37,327 nucleotides of DNA, taken from NCBI RefSeq assembly GCF_003932785.1, contig NZ_RQYT01000027.1:1-37327 (forward strand), written 5' to 3'. The position numbers and the translations under genes were made by a program. The stretch's first letter is position 1, and every line of letters begins with the position of its first letter. Source of the DNA: Arachnia propionica. Lineage in GTDB: Bacteria; Actinomycetota; Actinomycetes; Propionibacteriales; Propionibacteriaceae. The notes under the pieces are model-generated. The model saw only the letters and a list, made by a program, of their open reading frames with translations. It ran no database searches and was not told the DNA's origin. Shown in pieces: positions 16,556 through 24,839 of the stretch.

Positions 16556-17350
16556 GTGACCGATTCGAGGAACGCAGCACGTGAGCTCCCGAGCTCCGTG
16601 CTGCGTTCCTTTCGTCGGCTGACGCAGCGTCGCGGCCGGGACCTGGCCGGGGAGTTCCTCGTCGAGGGGCGGCAGGCCGTCAGGGAAGCGCTGGCCTCCG
16701 ATGGACTCGTCACGGCGGTCGTCGTCGCCGATCCGGAACGCCACGCCGACCTCCTCGACGGCACGGACGTCACCGTCTGGCACGGCTCCGAGACCGCGAT
16801 GCGTCAGCTCTCCGACACCGTCACCCCGCAGGGGATCGTGGCGGTGTGTCGGCAGCCCCACTTCAGCTGGGAGGACTTCGCCGATGCCCGTCTGCTCGTC
16901 ATCTGCGCCCAGGTGCGCGACCCCGGCAACGCCGGAACCGTGATCCGCTGCGCCGACGCCTTCGGGGCCGACGGGGTCATCCTCACCTCCGGCTCGGTGG
17001 AGGTGTGGAACCCGAAGACCGTCCGTTCCACCGTTGGTTCCCTGTTCCACCTGCCGATCCTCACCGGGATCGACCTGGCCGAGGCCGTCGACCGGGTCCA
17101 CGCCATGGGCATGCAGGTGCTCGCCGCGGATGGCGACGGCGAACCCCTCGACCTCCTCGCCGCTCAGGGGCGCCTGGCCCAGCCCTCTGCCTGGCTCATG
17201 GGGAACGAGGCCTGGGGCCTGCCCGAGGCAGATGCCGCCCTGGCGGATCAGGTCGTCGCGATCCCGATGTGGGGCGCCGCGGAGAGCCTCAACCTGTCAT
17301 CGGCCGCCGCGATCTGTCTGTACCAGACCGCATCCGCCCAGCGTCGTTGA
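16556..17350 (+). CDS. TrmH/SpoU family RNA 2'-O-methyltransferase
   Basis: 264-residue SPOUT methyltransferase that probably methylates a ribose in rRNA or tRNA using AdoMet. The N-terminal substrate-binding domain includes GRDLAGEFLVEGRQAVREAL. The knotted catalytic domain carries motif 1 NAGTVIR, motif 2 LMGNEAWGLP and motif 3 IPMWGAAESLNLSSAAA. Position after rplT is common in actinobacteria. The GTG at 16556 has no clear Shine-Dalgarno, and the first codons lie inside a terminator-like hairpin. A GTG at 16598 is in frame but lies within the hairpin stem, so the start is uncertain. Confidence 0.9.
   Translation: MTDSRNAARELPSSVLRSFRRLTQRRGRDLAGEFLVEGRQAVREALASDGLVTAVVVADPERHADLLDGTDVTVWHGSETAMRQLSDTVTPQGIVAVCRQPHFSWEDFADARLLVICAQVRDPGNAGTVIRCADAFGADGVILTSGSVEVWNPKTVRSTVGSLFHLPILTGIDLAEAVDRVHAMGMQVLAADGDGEPLDLLAAQGRLAQPSAWLMGNEAWGLPEADAALADQVVAIPMWGAAESLNLSSAAAICLYQTASAQRR
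16569..16612 (+). terminator. terminator-like hairpin inside the 5' end of the methyltransferase gene
   Basis: GGAACGCAGCACG (16569-16581) pairs perfectly with CGTGCTGCGTTCC (16597-16609); an inner GAGCTC/GAGCTC adds to the stem, and TTTCG follows. It is the natural terminator position for the rplT operon, but it lies wholly within the reading frame of the next gene. Confidence 0.7.
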
Positions 17351-17387
17351 ACAACTGCCCGCCCGTTTGTCGGTGGGGGCGGGCAGA

Positions 17388-18557
17388 ATGTCCGTCATGA
17401 ATGCGCGCGACATCCTCGAGAGCACCGACTGGTCCCACCTCATTCACGCCTACGGCACCGGCGCCGACAATGTGGCTGAGCTGCGCACCCTCCTCGGTGA
17501 GGACCGCGCCGCCATGAGGAGCGCAGTCGACGCGCTCGACGGCGCCTACCTCCACCAGAGCTCGATCTTCCCGGCCACCCCGCCCGCTGTTGCCTTCGTG
17601 CTGGCGGTGCTTGCGGAGTGGGGGAGCGGGGCCGCCGAGTTTCCCGTGACCCCCGACCTGCTCGCCTGGGTCGAGGAGGTCGGGTGGTCGCTGTACCCGT
17701 ATCTCGATGACGTGCGTTCCAGGACCCTCGATCAGGGCGCCCAGGACAGGATCGCCGCCGCCCTCGACGCGGGGGAACTGGACTGGGAGGAGCATGCGGA
17801 GGACCTGGACCAGGTGCTCGGCAACGCCGCCCTCGGGCTCCTCGAACTCGCACCGACGGCCGTGCGAGTGCTGTCCGACCTGCCCGTCGCTCCGGCCCGG
17901 GAGCTGGACCGGGCGGCGGTGGGGGCCGCCATCCCGTGGGTCATCATCGCCGGGGACGACCGGGCGGCCTCGATCCTCGTCGCCCGTCTGGAGCAGCTCC
18001 CCGACGACCTCACGCCCGCCCAACTGGCCAGCGTGGTGCGCTCGCTGGCTGACCTGGGCGCCGACGTCACCCGGTGGCTGCGGCACGAACACCCGGGCGT
18101 ACGCGCCTTCGCTGCCATGCAGTGCCCCGGATCGGAGGAGGCGGCCGAGGTGCTCGTCGAGGCCCTCAGGCATCCCGAGGAGATCGCGGGCTGGTTCGAC
18201 CACTGGCCGAGCGACGGGACCCGCTGGACTGGCACCCACGTGCTGTGCCCCGCGCTGGCGCGGTTCAACCTCCCGCTGGAACGGATCGCCCCGGCGGCTG
18301 CGGCCGTCATCCGGGCGTCGAACGGCTCCTTCCCCGAATACGAGTGGTACCCGCTCGTCCGGGACCACTTCGCGACGACACCGGCCACCCTGAGCGAGCG
18401 TCGGCTCCCCAAGCCTCTCACCGCCGCGCACAAGGAGATCCTCCAGGCCATGGTCGACAACGACGCGATCTGGGACCAGAGCAACGGGAACATGTCGGTT
18501 GTTCGCAGGTCCATGGGGATCAACATCCCCCGTTCGAAGCTGCGGGCCCGGCTGTGA
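17388..18557 (+). CDS. HEAT-repeat-like protein, possible immunity family
   Basis: 389-residue soluble acidic protein rich in Leu, Ala and Asp with helical repeats. The N-terminal motif STDWSHLIHAYGTGADNV, followed by a GAYLHQSSIF-type segment and PPAVAFVLAVL, is typical of a helical-repeat family that is abundant and multi-copy in actinobacteria; function is unproven. The last ~40 residues, from HKEILQAMVDNDAIW, look like a separate small element. The start could be ATG 17388 (GGGGGCGGG upstream) or ATG 17397. It overlaps the next gene, a diverged paralogue, by GTGA. Tandem paralogues of this kind are often seen for immunity proteins; that reading is inference. Confidence 0.75.
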   Translation: MSVMNARDILESTDWSHLIHAYGTGADNVAELRTLLGEDRAAMRSAVDALDGAYLHQSSIFPATPPAVAFVLAVLAEWGSGAAEFPVTPDLLAWVEEVGWSLYPYLDDVRSRTLDQGAQDRIAAALDAGELDWEEHAEDLDQVLGNAALGLLELAPTAVRVLSDLPVAPARELDRAAVGAAIPWVIIAGDDRAASILVARLEQLPDDLTPAQLASVVRSLADLGADVTRWLRHEHPGVRAFAAMQCPGSEEAAEVLVEALRHPEEIAGWFDHWPSDGTRWTGTHVLCPALARFNLPLERIAPAAAAVIRASNGSFPEYEWYPLVRDHFATTPATLSERRLPKPLTAAHKEILQAMVDNDAIWDQSNGNMSVVRRSMGINIPRSKLRARL

Positions 18558-19489
18558 ACCGGTGCGAACAGCTCATCGTCGGAACCGACTGGAGCTCTCT
18601 GGGAAGCCACGCCCACGGTCCCGCCACCGACCTGCCGGAACTGCTCGGCGTGCTGCTCCGTGGCGACCGCGAGGCCGCCCGGGAAGCCGTGTACGACATC
18701 TGGGAGGCGACGATGTACCAGGGGCGGGCATTCGACTCGACCCCACCGGTCGTGCGGTTCCTCGCCCACTGGATCGCAGGGCAAGGGGATGAGGACTGGT
18801 ACGAAGGCGGGCCTTACCACGCGCTCCTGCACATCCACGAATCGGGCCAGGCGGCTTTAGAGGGTGCGCGGACAGGCGAATCTACTGCGGTCGCCCCGGT
18901 GTCCCCCTGGCGTCGTTGTCCTCCTCGAACGCACGATCCAGTGCGCTCTTCGTCGTCCGCCTTGCCATGAGGCCACCGTGTCGGTCCTCGTGACGATCCC
19001 CCTATCCGCGCACCCTCTCAAACGCTGGGGGCGGAGGCCCCGGAGCTCGCGGACTGCGCGGCCGAGGTCCTGGAGACCCTGGGCCCCTTGGCCCTGCTTC
19101 CGGAGCATCCAGGGGATGTCATCGTCGCCGCCACGCTGCTGCCCTGGGTGGGGATCCTCGGTGCCCACCCGCAGGCGGTCAGCATTCGAAACCGGTTGGA
19201 GGAGGCGCTGGCGGGCGAGGCGCACGAGTGGCGGGGCCTGGCGGTCCTCGGGCTGGGGGAGTTGGGGCGGGACGTGTCCGATTTCCTCGATGATCCTGAT
19301 CCGGGCATCCGGACGTGTGCCGCGTTGACCAGTCCGGGGCCCAGCGCCGTCGCGATCCTTGAGGAGGCGGCCGCGCTGGGGGAGGCGGCCGAGAAGTGGT
19401 TCGCCTGGACGATCAGTTTCCGGTTCCTGCGCGGGATCGCGGAAGCCTGCGCCGACGAGCTCGCCGCGAGACGCGACGGACAGGCCTGA
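18554..19489 (+). pseudogene. HEAT-like paralogue split by a MITE-like element
   Basis: A GTG at 18554 overlaps the upstream stop. The first ~100 codons encode a protein opening with GTDWSSLGSHAHGPATDLPE, followed by a STPPVVRFLAHWI segment, clearly paralogous to the upstream gene. At 18859 the 160-bp element enters, and its in-frame TGA (18968-18970) stops translation. After the element (19019 on) the same frame resumes with GAEAPELADCAAEVLETLG and runs through AVLGLGELGRDVSDFLDDPD to the stop at 19489. Joined, the two halves give about 255 residues. That both halves share one frame means the insertion plus any duplication is a multiple of three. The disruption looks recent, because neither half carries other stops. 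Confidence 0.85.
18859..19018 (+). mobile_element. MITE-like element copy 4, inside a gene
   Basis: Complete 160-bp copy in the same orientation as copies 1 and 2, with ends AGAGGGTGCGCGG and CCGCGCACCCTCT. Close to copy 2 along the whole length. The flanks ggcttt and caaacg show no clear direct repeat; because the host frame is preserved, a duplication of 2, 5 or 8 bp would fit. Confidence 0.88.
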
Positions 19490-19523
19490 GCCGCAGACCG
19501 CGTCATCCGTCTGGCCAAAAGTT

Positions 19524-19561
19524 AAGGCCCGATGGGGGTATAGCCCCTTGAGTGAGCCTTT
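19524..19561 (+). terminator. possible terminator before pheS
   Basis: AAGGC (19524-19528) pairs with GCCTT (19556-19560), and an inner GGGG/CCCC pair lies at 19534-19538 and 19544-19547, followed by one or two T. A weak candidate for ending the upstream gene pair. Confidence 0.3.
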
Positions 19562-19569
19562 CGGCCGCT

Positions 19570-19618
19570 CGTGGACAGGCATCGCAGTTGGTCCACGACG
19601 CGACTCTGCTCCTAGACT
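19570..19618 (+). promoter_or_regulatory. putative pheST promoter with an overlapping inverted repeat
   Basis: TAGACT (19613-19618) is a good -10; TTGGTC (19588-19593) could be the -35 with a 19-bp spacer. CGTGGAC (19570-19576) and GTCCACG (19591-19597) form a 7-bp inverted repeat spanning the -35, which could be an operator or an incidental hairpin. I see no T-box or leader-peptide attenuator. Confidence 0.4.
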
Positions 19619-19643
19619 GAGGCGCTGTATGAAAGGGGGAGCC

Positions 19644-20750
19644 ATGTCCGGCCCCAACGACAACTTCGATCCCAAGCAGGTCGCAGCCCTGAGCGTGGAG
19701 GCGATCGACGGGTTCGTTGCCGAAGCCCTGGCCGCTGTTGGGGCGGCCACGACCACCGCCGAGCTCAAGCAGGTACGGCTCGAGCACGCCGGCGATCGTT
19801 CGCCGTTGGCGCTCGCCAACCGTGAGATCGGTGCGCTGCCTCCCGCCGCACGCAAGGACGCCGGCGCCCGCGTCGGCAAGGCGAGGGGCCGGGTGACCGA
19901 GGCCATCGTCACGAGGCAGGAGGAGCTCGCGGCCCAGGAACTGGCCGCCGCCCTCGTCGCCGAGCGGATCGACATGACCCTCCCCGTGGAGGTGCGGCCC
20001 CAGGGTGCGCTGCACCCCATCACCTCGCTGATCGACGAGATGTGCGACGTGTTCGTCGGCATGGGGTGGGAGGTCGCCGAGGGGCCGGAGCTCGAGGCGG
20101 AGTGGTACAACTTCGACGCCCTCAACCTCGGCCCCGATCACCCCGCCAGGGGGGAGCAGGACACCCTCTGGGTCGAACCGATGGGGGCGGGCAAGCTCAT
20201 GCGCACCCAGACCTCCCCGGTGCAGGTCCGGGCCCTGCTGACCCGGGACCTGCCGCTCTACATCGTCAGCCCCGGCAAGGTCTTCCGCGCCGACGAATAC
20301 GACGCCACCCACCTGCCGGTCTTCCACCAGCTGGAGGGGCTCGTCGTCGACAAGGGCATCTCGATGGCCGACCTGCGCGGCGTCCTCGACCACTTCGCCC
20401 AGGCGATGTTCGGCGAGGTGACCATCCGGATGCGCCCGCACTACTTCCCGTTCACCGAGCCCTCGGCCGAGGTCGACATCCAGTGCTTCGTCTGCCACGG
20501 TGAATCCGGCCCCGACAAGCCGTGCCGCACCTGCCGTTCCGAGGGGTGGATCGAATGGTGCGGTTGTGGTGTGGTCAACCCGCGGGTGCTCCGCGCCTGC
20601 GGCATCGACCCCGAGGTGTACTCCGGTTTCGCCTTCGGCATGGGGGTCGACCGCACCGTCATGTTCCGCACCGGCGCCCCCGACCTGCGCGACTTCGTCG
20701 AGGGTGACATCCGTTTCTCCCGTTCCGCTGTCGTTGGAGGCACCCGATGA
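19644..20750 (+). CDS. pheS: phenylalanine--tRNA ligase alpha subunit
   Basis: Catalytic subunit of the (alpha-beta)2 enzyme that charges tRNA-Phe. The N-terminal ~90 residues form the coiled-coil tRNA-binding arm. Motif 2 lies around VFRADEYDATHLPVFHQLEG and motif 3 around YSGFAFGMGVDRTVMF. Between them, residues 281-308 carry Cys281, 284, 294, 297, 306 and 308 in a CxxC...CxxC...CxC pattern, the zinc-ribbon-like version of this loop found in some bacteria rather than the Cys-poor loop. 368 residues. The ATG at 19644 follows GAAAGGGGGAG. Overlaps pheT by ATGA. Confidence 0.97.
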   Translation: MSGPNDNFDPKQVAALSVEAIDGFVAEALAAVGAATTTAELKQVRLEHAGDRSPLALANREIGALPPAARKDAGARVGKARGRVTEAIVTRQEELAAQELAAALVAERIDMTLPVEVRPQGALHPITSLIDEMCDVFVGMGWEVAEGPELEAEWYNFDALNLGPDHPARGEQDTLWVEPMGAGKLMRTQTSPVQVRALLTRDLPLYIVSPGKVFRADEYDATHLPVFHQLEGLVVDKGISMADLRGVLDHFAQAMFGEVTIRMRPHYFPFTEPSAEVDIQCFVCHGESGPDKPCRTCRSEGWIEWCGCGVVNPRVLRACGIDPEVYSGFAFGMGVDRTVMFRTGAPDLRDFVEGDIRFSRSAVVGGTR

Positions 20751-23242
20751 AGGCCCCGATCTCCTGGCTCCGCGAGCTGGTCAGGCTGCCCGCCGAGACC
20801 ACCACCGCTGAGATCGCCGAGAAGTTCACGGCCCTCGGGCTCACCGTCGAACACGTCGAGACCACCGGCCCCGCCGTCACCGGGCCCCTGGTCGTCGGCC
20901 GGGTCCTCAGCTTCGTCGAGGAACCGCAGAAGAACGGCAAGACCATCCGGTACTGCCGCGTCGACGTCGGCGACCACAACGACGAGGCGACCGACGAGTA
21001 TCCCGCATCGCGGGGCATCGTGTGTGGGGCCAACAACTTCGAGGAGGGCAACCTCGTCGTCGTCGCCCTGCCCGGAGCGGTGCTCCCGGGGGACTTCACG
21101 ATCTCGGCCCGCAAGACCTACGGTCACATCTCGGACGGCATGATCTGCGCCGAGGACGAGATCGGACTCGGAACCGACCACAGCGGCATCATGGTGCTCT
21201 CGCCCACCCTGGGCCTGGCACCCGGCGACGACGCCCTCACCGCACTCTGGACCGCGGACGACGTGCTCGACATCGACGTGACCCCGGATCTCGGACACTG
21301 TCTGTCGCTGCGTGGCCTCGCTCGGGAGGCCGCCACCGTGCATGACGTGGCCTACCACGACCGTTACGACACCCCGATGCCGGAGCCGATCCGCGCCGGG
21401 TACCCGATCGCGAACCTGTCCGACCGGTGCACGGCCTTCGTCGCGCTCACCATCGAGGGCTTCGACCCGCTCGCACCGACGCCACGGTTCATGGTGGATC
21501 GGCTCGGGGCCTGCGGGGTGCGTTCCATCTCGCTTCCCGTCGACGTGACGAACTACGTCATGCTCGAATCCGGGCAGCCGCTCCACGCCTACGACGCGGA
21601 GAAGCTCGTCGGACCGATCCGGGTGCGACTCGCCAGTGAGGGGGAGGAGCTCACCACCCTCGACGGGGTGCGGCGCAAGCTCGACATCGACGACCTCCTC
21701 ATCACCGACGACTCCGGCCCCATCGGCCTGGCGGGCGTCATGGGCGGGGAGAGCACCGAGGTCTCGGAGAGCACCAACGCGATCGTCCTCGAGGCGGCCG
21801 CCTTCTCGCCGGTCAGCGTGTCGCGCACCTTCCGGCGACACGGACTGCCCTCGGAGGCCTCCAAGCGTTTCGAGCGCACCGTCGACCCCGCCCTCGCTTT
21901 CGCCGCGGCCAAGCGGGCCGCCGAACTTCTCGTCGAGCACGGCGGCGGCCGGATCCTCGACGGCTACACCGTGGTGGGTGGCGTGCCTGCCAGGCACCGC
22001 ATCGACATGCGGGCCGGGCTCATCCCCGCGATCCTGGGCGCCGATGTGTCGACCTTCGAGGCCGTGCGGGTACTGGAGGCCGGCGGCTGCCGCGTCACCG
22101 CGCTGGGTGACTCGCTCACGCTCGAGGTGCCGACGTGGCGTCCGGACCTGCGCGATCCCTACGACATCGTCGAGGAGGTCGGCCGCAAGGTCGGCTACCA
22201 CCGGATCGGTCGGCGCATGCCCGTCGCCCCGCCCGGGCGGGGACTCACCCCCACCCAGCGCTCCCGCCGGGCGGTCGTTCGCGCCGCCGCGGAGGCGGGA
22301 TTCACCGAGGTGCTGAGCCTGCCGTTCATGTCGGAGGCTGATCTGGACAACATGGGTCTCGACCCGTGGGATCCGCGCCGGCTCGCCGTGAAACTCGCCA
22401 ATCCGCTGGCGGAGACCAGCCCCTACCTGCGCACCTCGCTGCTGCCGGGGCTGTTCGCCGCGGTGACCAGGAACACCTCCCGTTCCCTGGACGACCTCGC
22501 CCTCTTCGAGCGCGGCCTCGTCTGGTCGGATCGCGGCGCCACGGTCGCGCCCCGGCCCAGCGTCGAGCAGCGTCCCACACCGGATGAGCTGGCGGCGCTC
22601 GACCAGGCCCTGCCCGCGCAGCCCGAACTCATCGCCGCCGTGGTGACAGGGTCGTGGCTGCCCGCCGGGTGGCACGGTCCCGCCGTTGCTGCGGACTGGC
22701 GTCACGTCGTCGCCTTCGCCGAGGCCGTCTGCCAGGCGGCCGGGCACCGGTTGGAGCGCCGCAACTACACGCAGGCCCCGTGGCATCCAGGACGGTGCGC
22801 CGGGCTGCTGGCCGGTGGGGAGCACATCGGCTTCGCGGGCGAACTCCACCCCAGCGTCATCCAGGCATTCGGTCTGCCCGCCCGCACCTGCGCCGTCGAG
22901 ATCGATCTCACGATGCTCCATGGACTGGCCCCCGAACCGGTCCGGATCCACCGACTCGCCGGGTTCCCCGTCGCGAAGGAGGACGTCGCCCTCATCGTGT
23001 CGGAGAACGTCCCCGCCGAGGGGGTGCGTCAGGCCCTCATCGAGGGTGCCGGCGAGCTGCTCGAATCCGTGACCCTCTTCGACGTGTACCGCGGCAACCA
23101 GGTGCCCGAGGGCAAGAAGTCCCTGGCCTTCGCGCTGCGGTTCCGCGCCGACCGGACGCTCAAGGATTCCGAGGCCGCCGAGGCCAGGGATGCCGCCGTC
23201 GCCGTGGCCGCGAGGGAGTTCGGCGCCGAACAGCGGGCGTGA
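20747..23242 (+). CDS. pheT: phenylalanine--tRNA ligase beta subunit
   Basis: 831-residue partner of PheS. The N-terminal domain is followed by a tRNA-binding OB fold (about residues 40-150), the B3/B4 editing domain that hydrolyses Tyr-tRNA-Phe (around RSISLPVDVTNYVM), B5 (around VGGVPARHRIDMRAG), the catalytic-like core and the C-terminal ferredoxin-fold anticodon-binding domain (from about HRLAGFPVAKEDVALIV). Full length. Start ATG overlaps the pheS stop. It is convergent with the symporter gene, with 4 bp between the stops. Confidence 0.97.
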   Translation: MKAPISWLRELVRLPAETTTAEIAEKFTALGLTVEHVETTGPAVTGPLVVGRVLSFVEEPQKNGKTIRYCRVDVGDHNDEATDEYPASRGIVCGANNFEEGNLVVVALPGAVLPGDFTISARKTYGHISDGMICAEDEIGLGTDHSGIMVLSPTLGLAPGDDALTALWTADDVLDIDVTPDLGHCLSLRGLAREAATVHDVAYHDRYDTPMPEPIRAGYPIANLSDRCTAFVALTIEGFDPLAPTPRFMVDRLGACGVRSISLPVDVTNYVMLESGQPLHAYDAEKLVGPIRVRLASEGEELTTLDGVRRKLDIDDLLITDDSGPIGLAGVMGGESTEVSESTNAIVLEAAAFSPVSVSRTFRRHGLPSEASKRFERTVDPALAFAAAKRAAELLVEHGGGRILDGYTVVGGVPARHRIDMRAGLIPAILGADVSTFEAVRVLEAGGCRVTALGDSLTLEVPTWRPDLRDPYDIVEEVGRKVGYHRIGRRMPVAPPGRGLTPTQRSRRAVVRAAAEAGFTEVLSLPFMSEADLDNMGLDPWDPRRLAVKLANPLAETSPYLRTSLLPGLFAAVTRNTSRSLDDLALFERGLVWSDRGATVAPRPSVEQRPTPDELAALDQALPAQPELIAAVVTGSWLPAGWHGPAVAADWRHVVAFAEAVCQAAGHRLERRNYTQAPWHPGRCAGLLAGGEHIGFAGELHPSVIQAFGLPARTCAVEIDLTMLHGLAPEPVRIHRLAGFPVAKEDVALIVSENVPAEGVRQALIEGAGELLESVTLFDVYRGNQVPEGKKSLAFALRFRADRTLKDSEAAEARDAAVAVAAREFGAEQRA

Positions 23243-23246
23243 TCCT

Positions 23247-24755
23247 TCAGCTGTGAGCCTCGGTGCCGTCCCCCCTGGAGAAGTCCTCCACGAGGGCGAC
23301 GGCACGGCTGAACTCCTCCGCCACGGCGGGTGGGGGCGTGGAGAGGAACGACACGCCCATGGCCATCGCGAGGTTGGCGAGGAACCCCGGCAGGATCTCG
23401 TAGACGTCGAACACGCCGCCCTCCAGGGTGCCCCAGATGGCCACGACGATCGCGCCGGTCGCCATCCCCGCGAGGGCGCCCCAGCGGGTGAGACGTCGCC
23501 AGTACAGGGTGAGGATGACGATGGGGCCGAAGGCGGCGCCGAACCCGGCCCAGGCGAAGGCCACGAGACGCAGGATGGTGTCGTTGGCGTCCCAGGCGAG
23601 GATCGCAGCGATCACGGAGACCACCAGCACCCCGATCCGGCCGATGAGCACCGACCGCTGCGGGGTGAGGTCCCGTTTGAGGAAGGCCCGGTAGAGGTCC
23701 TCGACCAGCGCGGAGGAGGAGACCAGCAGCTGGGAGCTGATGGTCGACATGATCGCGGCGAGGATGGCGGCCAGCATGAAGCCCGCGACGAGCGGGTGGA
23801 ACAGCAGCTGGCCCAGGGAGAGGAACACGGTCTCCGGATCGGCGAGGGAACCCGAGTCCCGGCGGTGCACGGCGATGCCGACGATGGCGGTGGCCGCCGC
23901 GCCGAGGCAGGCCAGGATCATCCAACCGATGCCGATGCGACGCCCCGCCCTCGCCTGCTGGGGGCTCTCGAGGGCCATGAAGCGGACGATGATGTGGGGC
24001 TGCCCGAAGTAGCCGAGCCCCCAGGCGATGGAGGAGACCACGCCCAGCACGGTGGTGGAGGCACCCCACAGTGCCCAGGTCGTCGGGTCGAGCTCGGTGA
24101 CGGTGCGCACCAGGGGGCCGATGCCGCCGAGATGGATGATCCCGGCGACGGGCACCGCCACCAGGGCCGTCACCATCATGAGACCCTGCACCACGTCGGT
24201 GTACGCGACGGCGAGGAATCCCCCGACGAGGGTGTACAGCACCGTGGTGCCCGCCACGATCAGCATGCCGACGCGGTAGTCCATCCCGAAGGAGCTGTTG
24301 AAGAACTTGCCGCCCGCGACCATCCCGCTGGAGACATAGAAGGTGAAGAAGACCAGGGTGATGATTCCCGCGGTGATCTGGAGGAGCCGGGAGGAGTCGT
24401 GGAGCCGTCGCCCCAGGAAGGTGGGGATGGTGAGGGAGTTGTGCGCGACCTGGGTGTAGGTGCGGAGCCTCGGGGCGGTGTACTTCCAGTTCAGCCAGGC
24501 GCCCACCGTCAGCCCGATGGCGATCCACAGCTCCACGAGACCCGAGACGTAGAGCGCTCCCGGCAGACCCATGAGCAGCCACCCCGACATGTCCGACGCC
24601 CCGGCTGACAGCGCGGTCGCGACGGGGCCGAGCCGCCGGCCGGCCAGCATGTAGTCGTCGATGTCCGTGGTGCGTCGGTATGCCCACAGCCCGATGAGGA
24701 TCATGGCGACGAAGTACACGATCATGGCGATGGTCTGGTAGGCGTGATCACTCAT
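23247..24755 (-). CDS. putP: sodium/proline symporter
   Basis: 502-residue member of the sodium:solute symporter family with about 13 membrane segments; the PutP group imports L-proline with Na+. Typical stretches are YMLAGRRLGPVATALSAGAS in the first loop and TM2 region, GASDMSGWLLMGLPGALY, and ADYRVGM-type sequence near the middle (FGMDYRVGML). The ATG at 24755 has an ideal GGAAGGAG 5 nt upstream; the open frame continues nine codons further but without support. It is divergent from a TetR regulator across 84 bp, so regulation by that neighbour is possible though not shown. Confidence 0.9.
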   Translation of the reverse strand: MSDHAYQTIAMIVYFVAMILIGLWAYRRTTDIDDYMLAGRRLGPVATALSAGASDMSGWLLMGLPGALYVSGLVELWIAIGLTVGAWLNWKYTAPRLRTYTQVAHNSLTIPTFLGRRLHDSSRLLQITAGIITLVFFTFYVSSGMVAGGKFFNSSFGMDYRVGMLIVAGTTVLYTLVGGFLAVAYTDVVQGLMMVTALVAVPVAGIIHLGGIGPLVRTVTELDPTTWALWGASTTVLGVVSSIAWGLGYFGQPHIIVRFMALESPQQARAGRRIGIGWMILACLGAAATAIVGIAVHRRDSGSLADPETVFLSLGQLLFHPLVAGFMLAAILAAIMSTISSQLLVSSSALVEDLYRAFLKRDLTPQRSVLIGRIGVLVVSVIAAILAWDANDTILRLVAFAWAGFGAAFGPIVILTLYWRRLTRWGALAGMATGAIVVAIWGTLEGGVFDVYEILPGFLANLAMAMGVSFLSTPPPAVAEEFSRAVALVEDFSRGDGTEAHS

Positions 24756-24839
24756 GGCGGCTCCTTCCGCATTGGCCACCAAGGTAACCCGACCGAAGCG
24801 GCGGTGGGCTGCTTTCCGTCATTTGGTTAGGATGCGAGG

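Noticed and set aside
19490-19643. T-box or attenuator leader for pheS
   Set aside because: No T-box sequence, specifier stem or short Phe-rich peptide is present, and the likely start of transcription leaves almost no leader.
20441-23305. 954-codon open frame on the minus strand opposite pheT
   Set aside because: Low-complexity Gly/Arg/Asp-rich translation with no family features; pheT on the other strand is certain.
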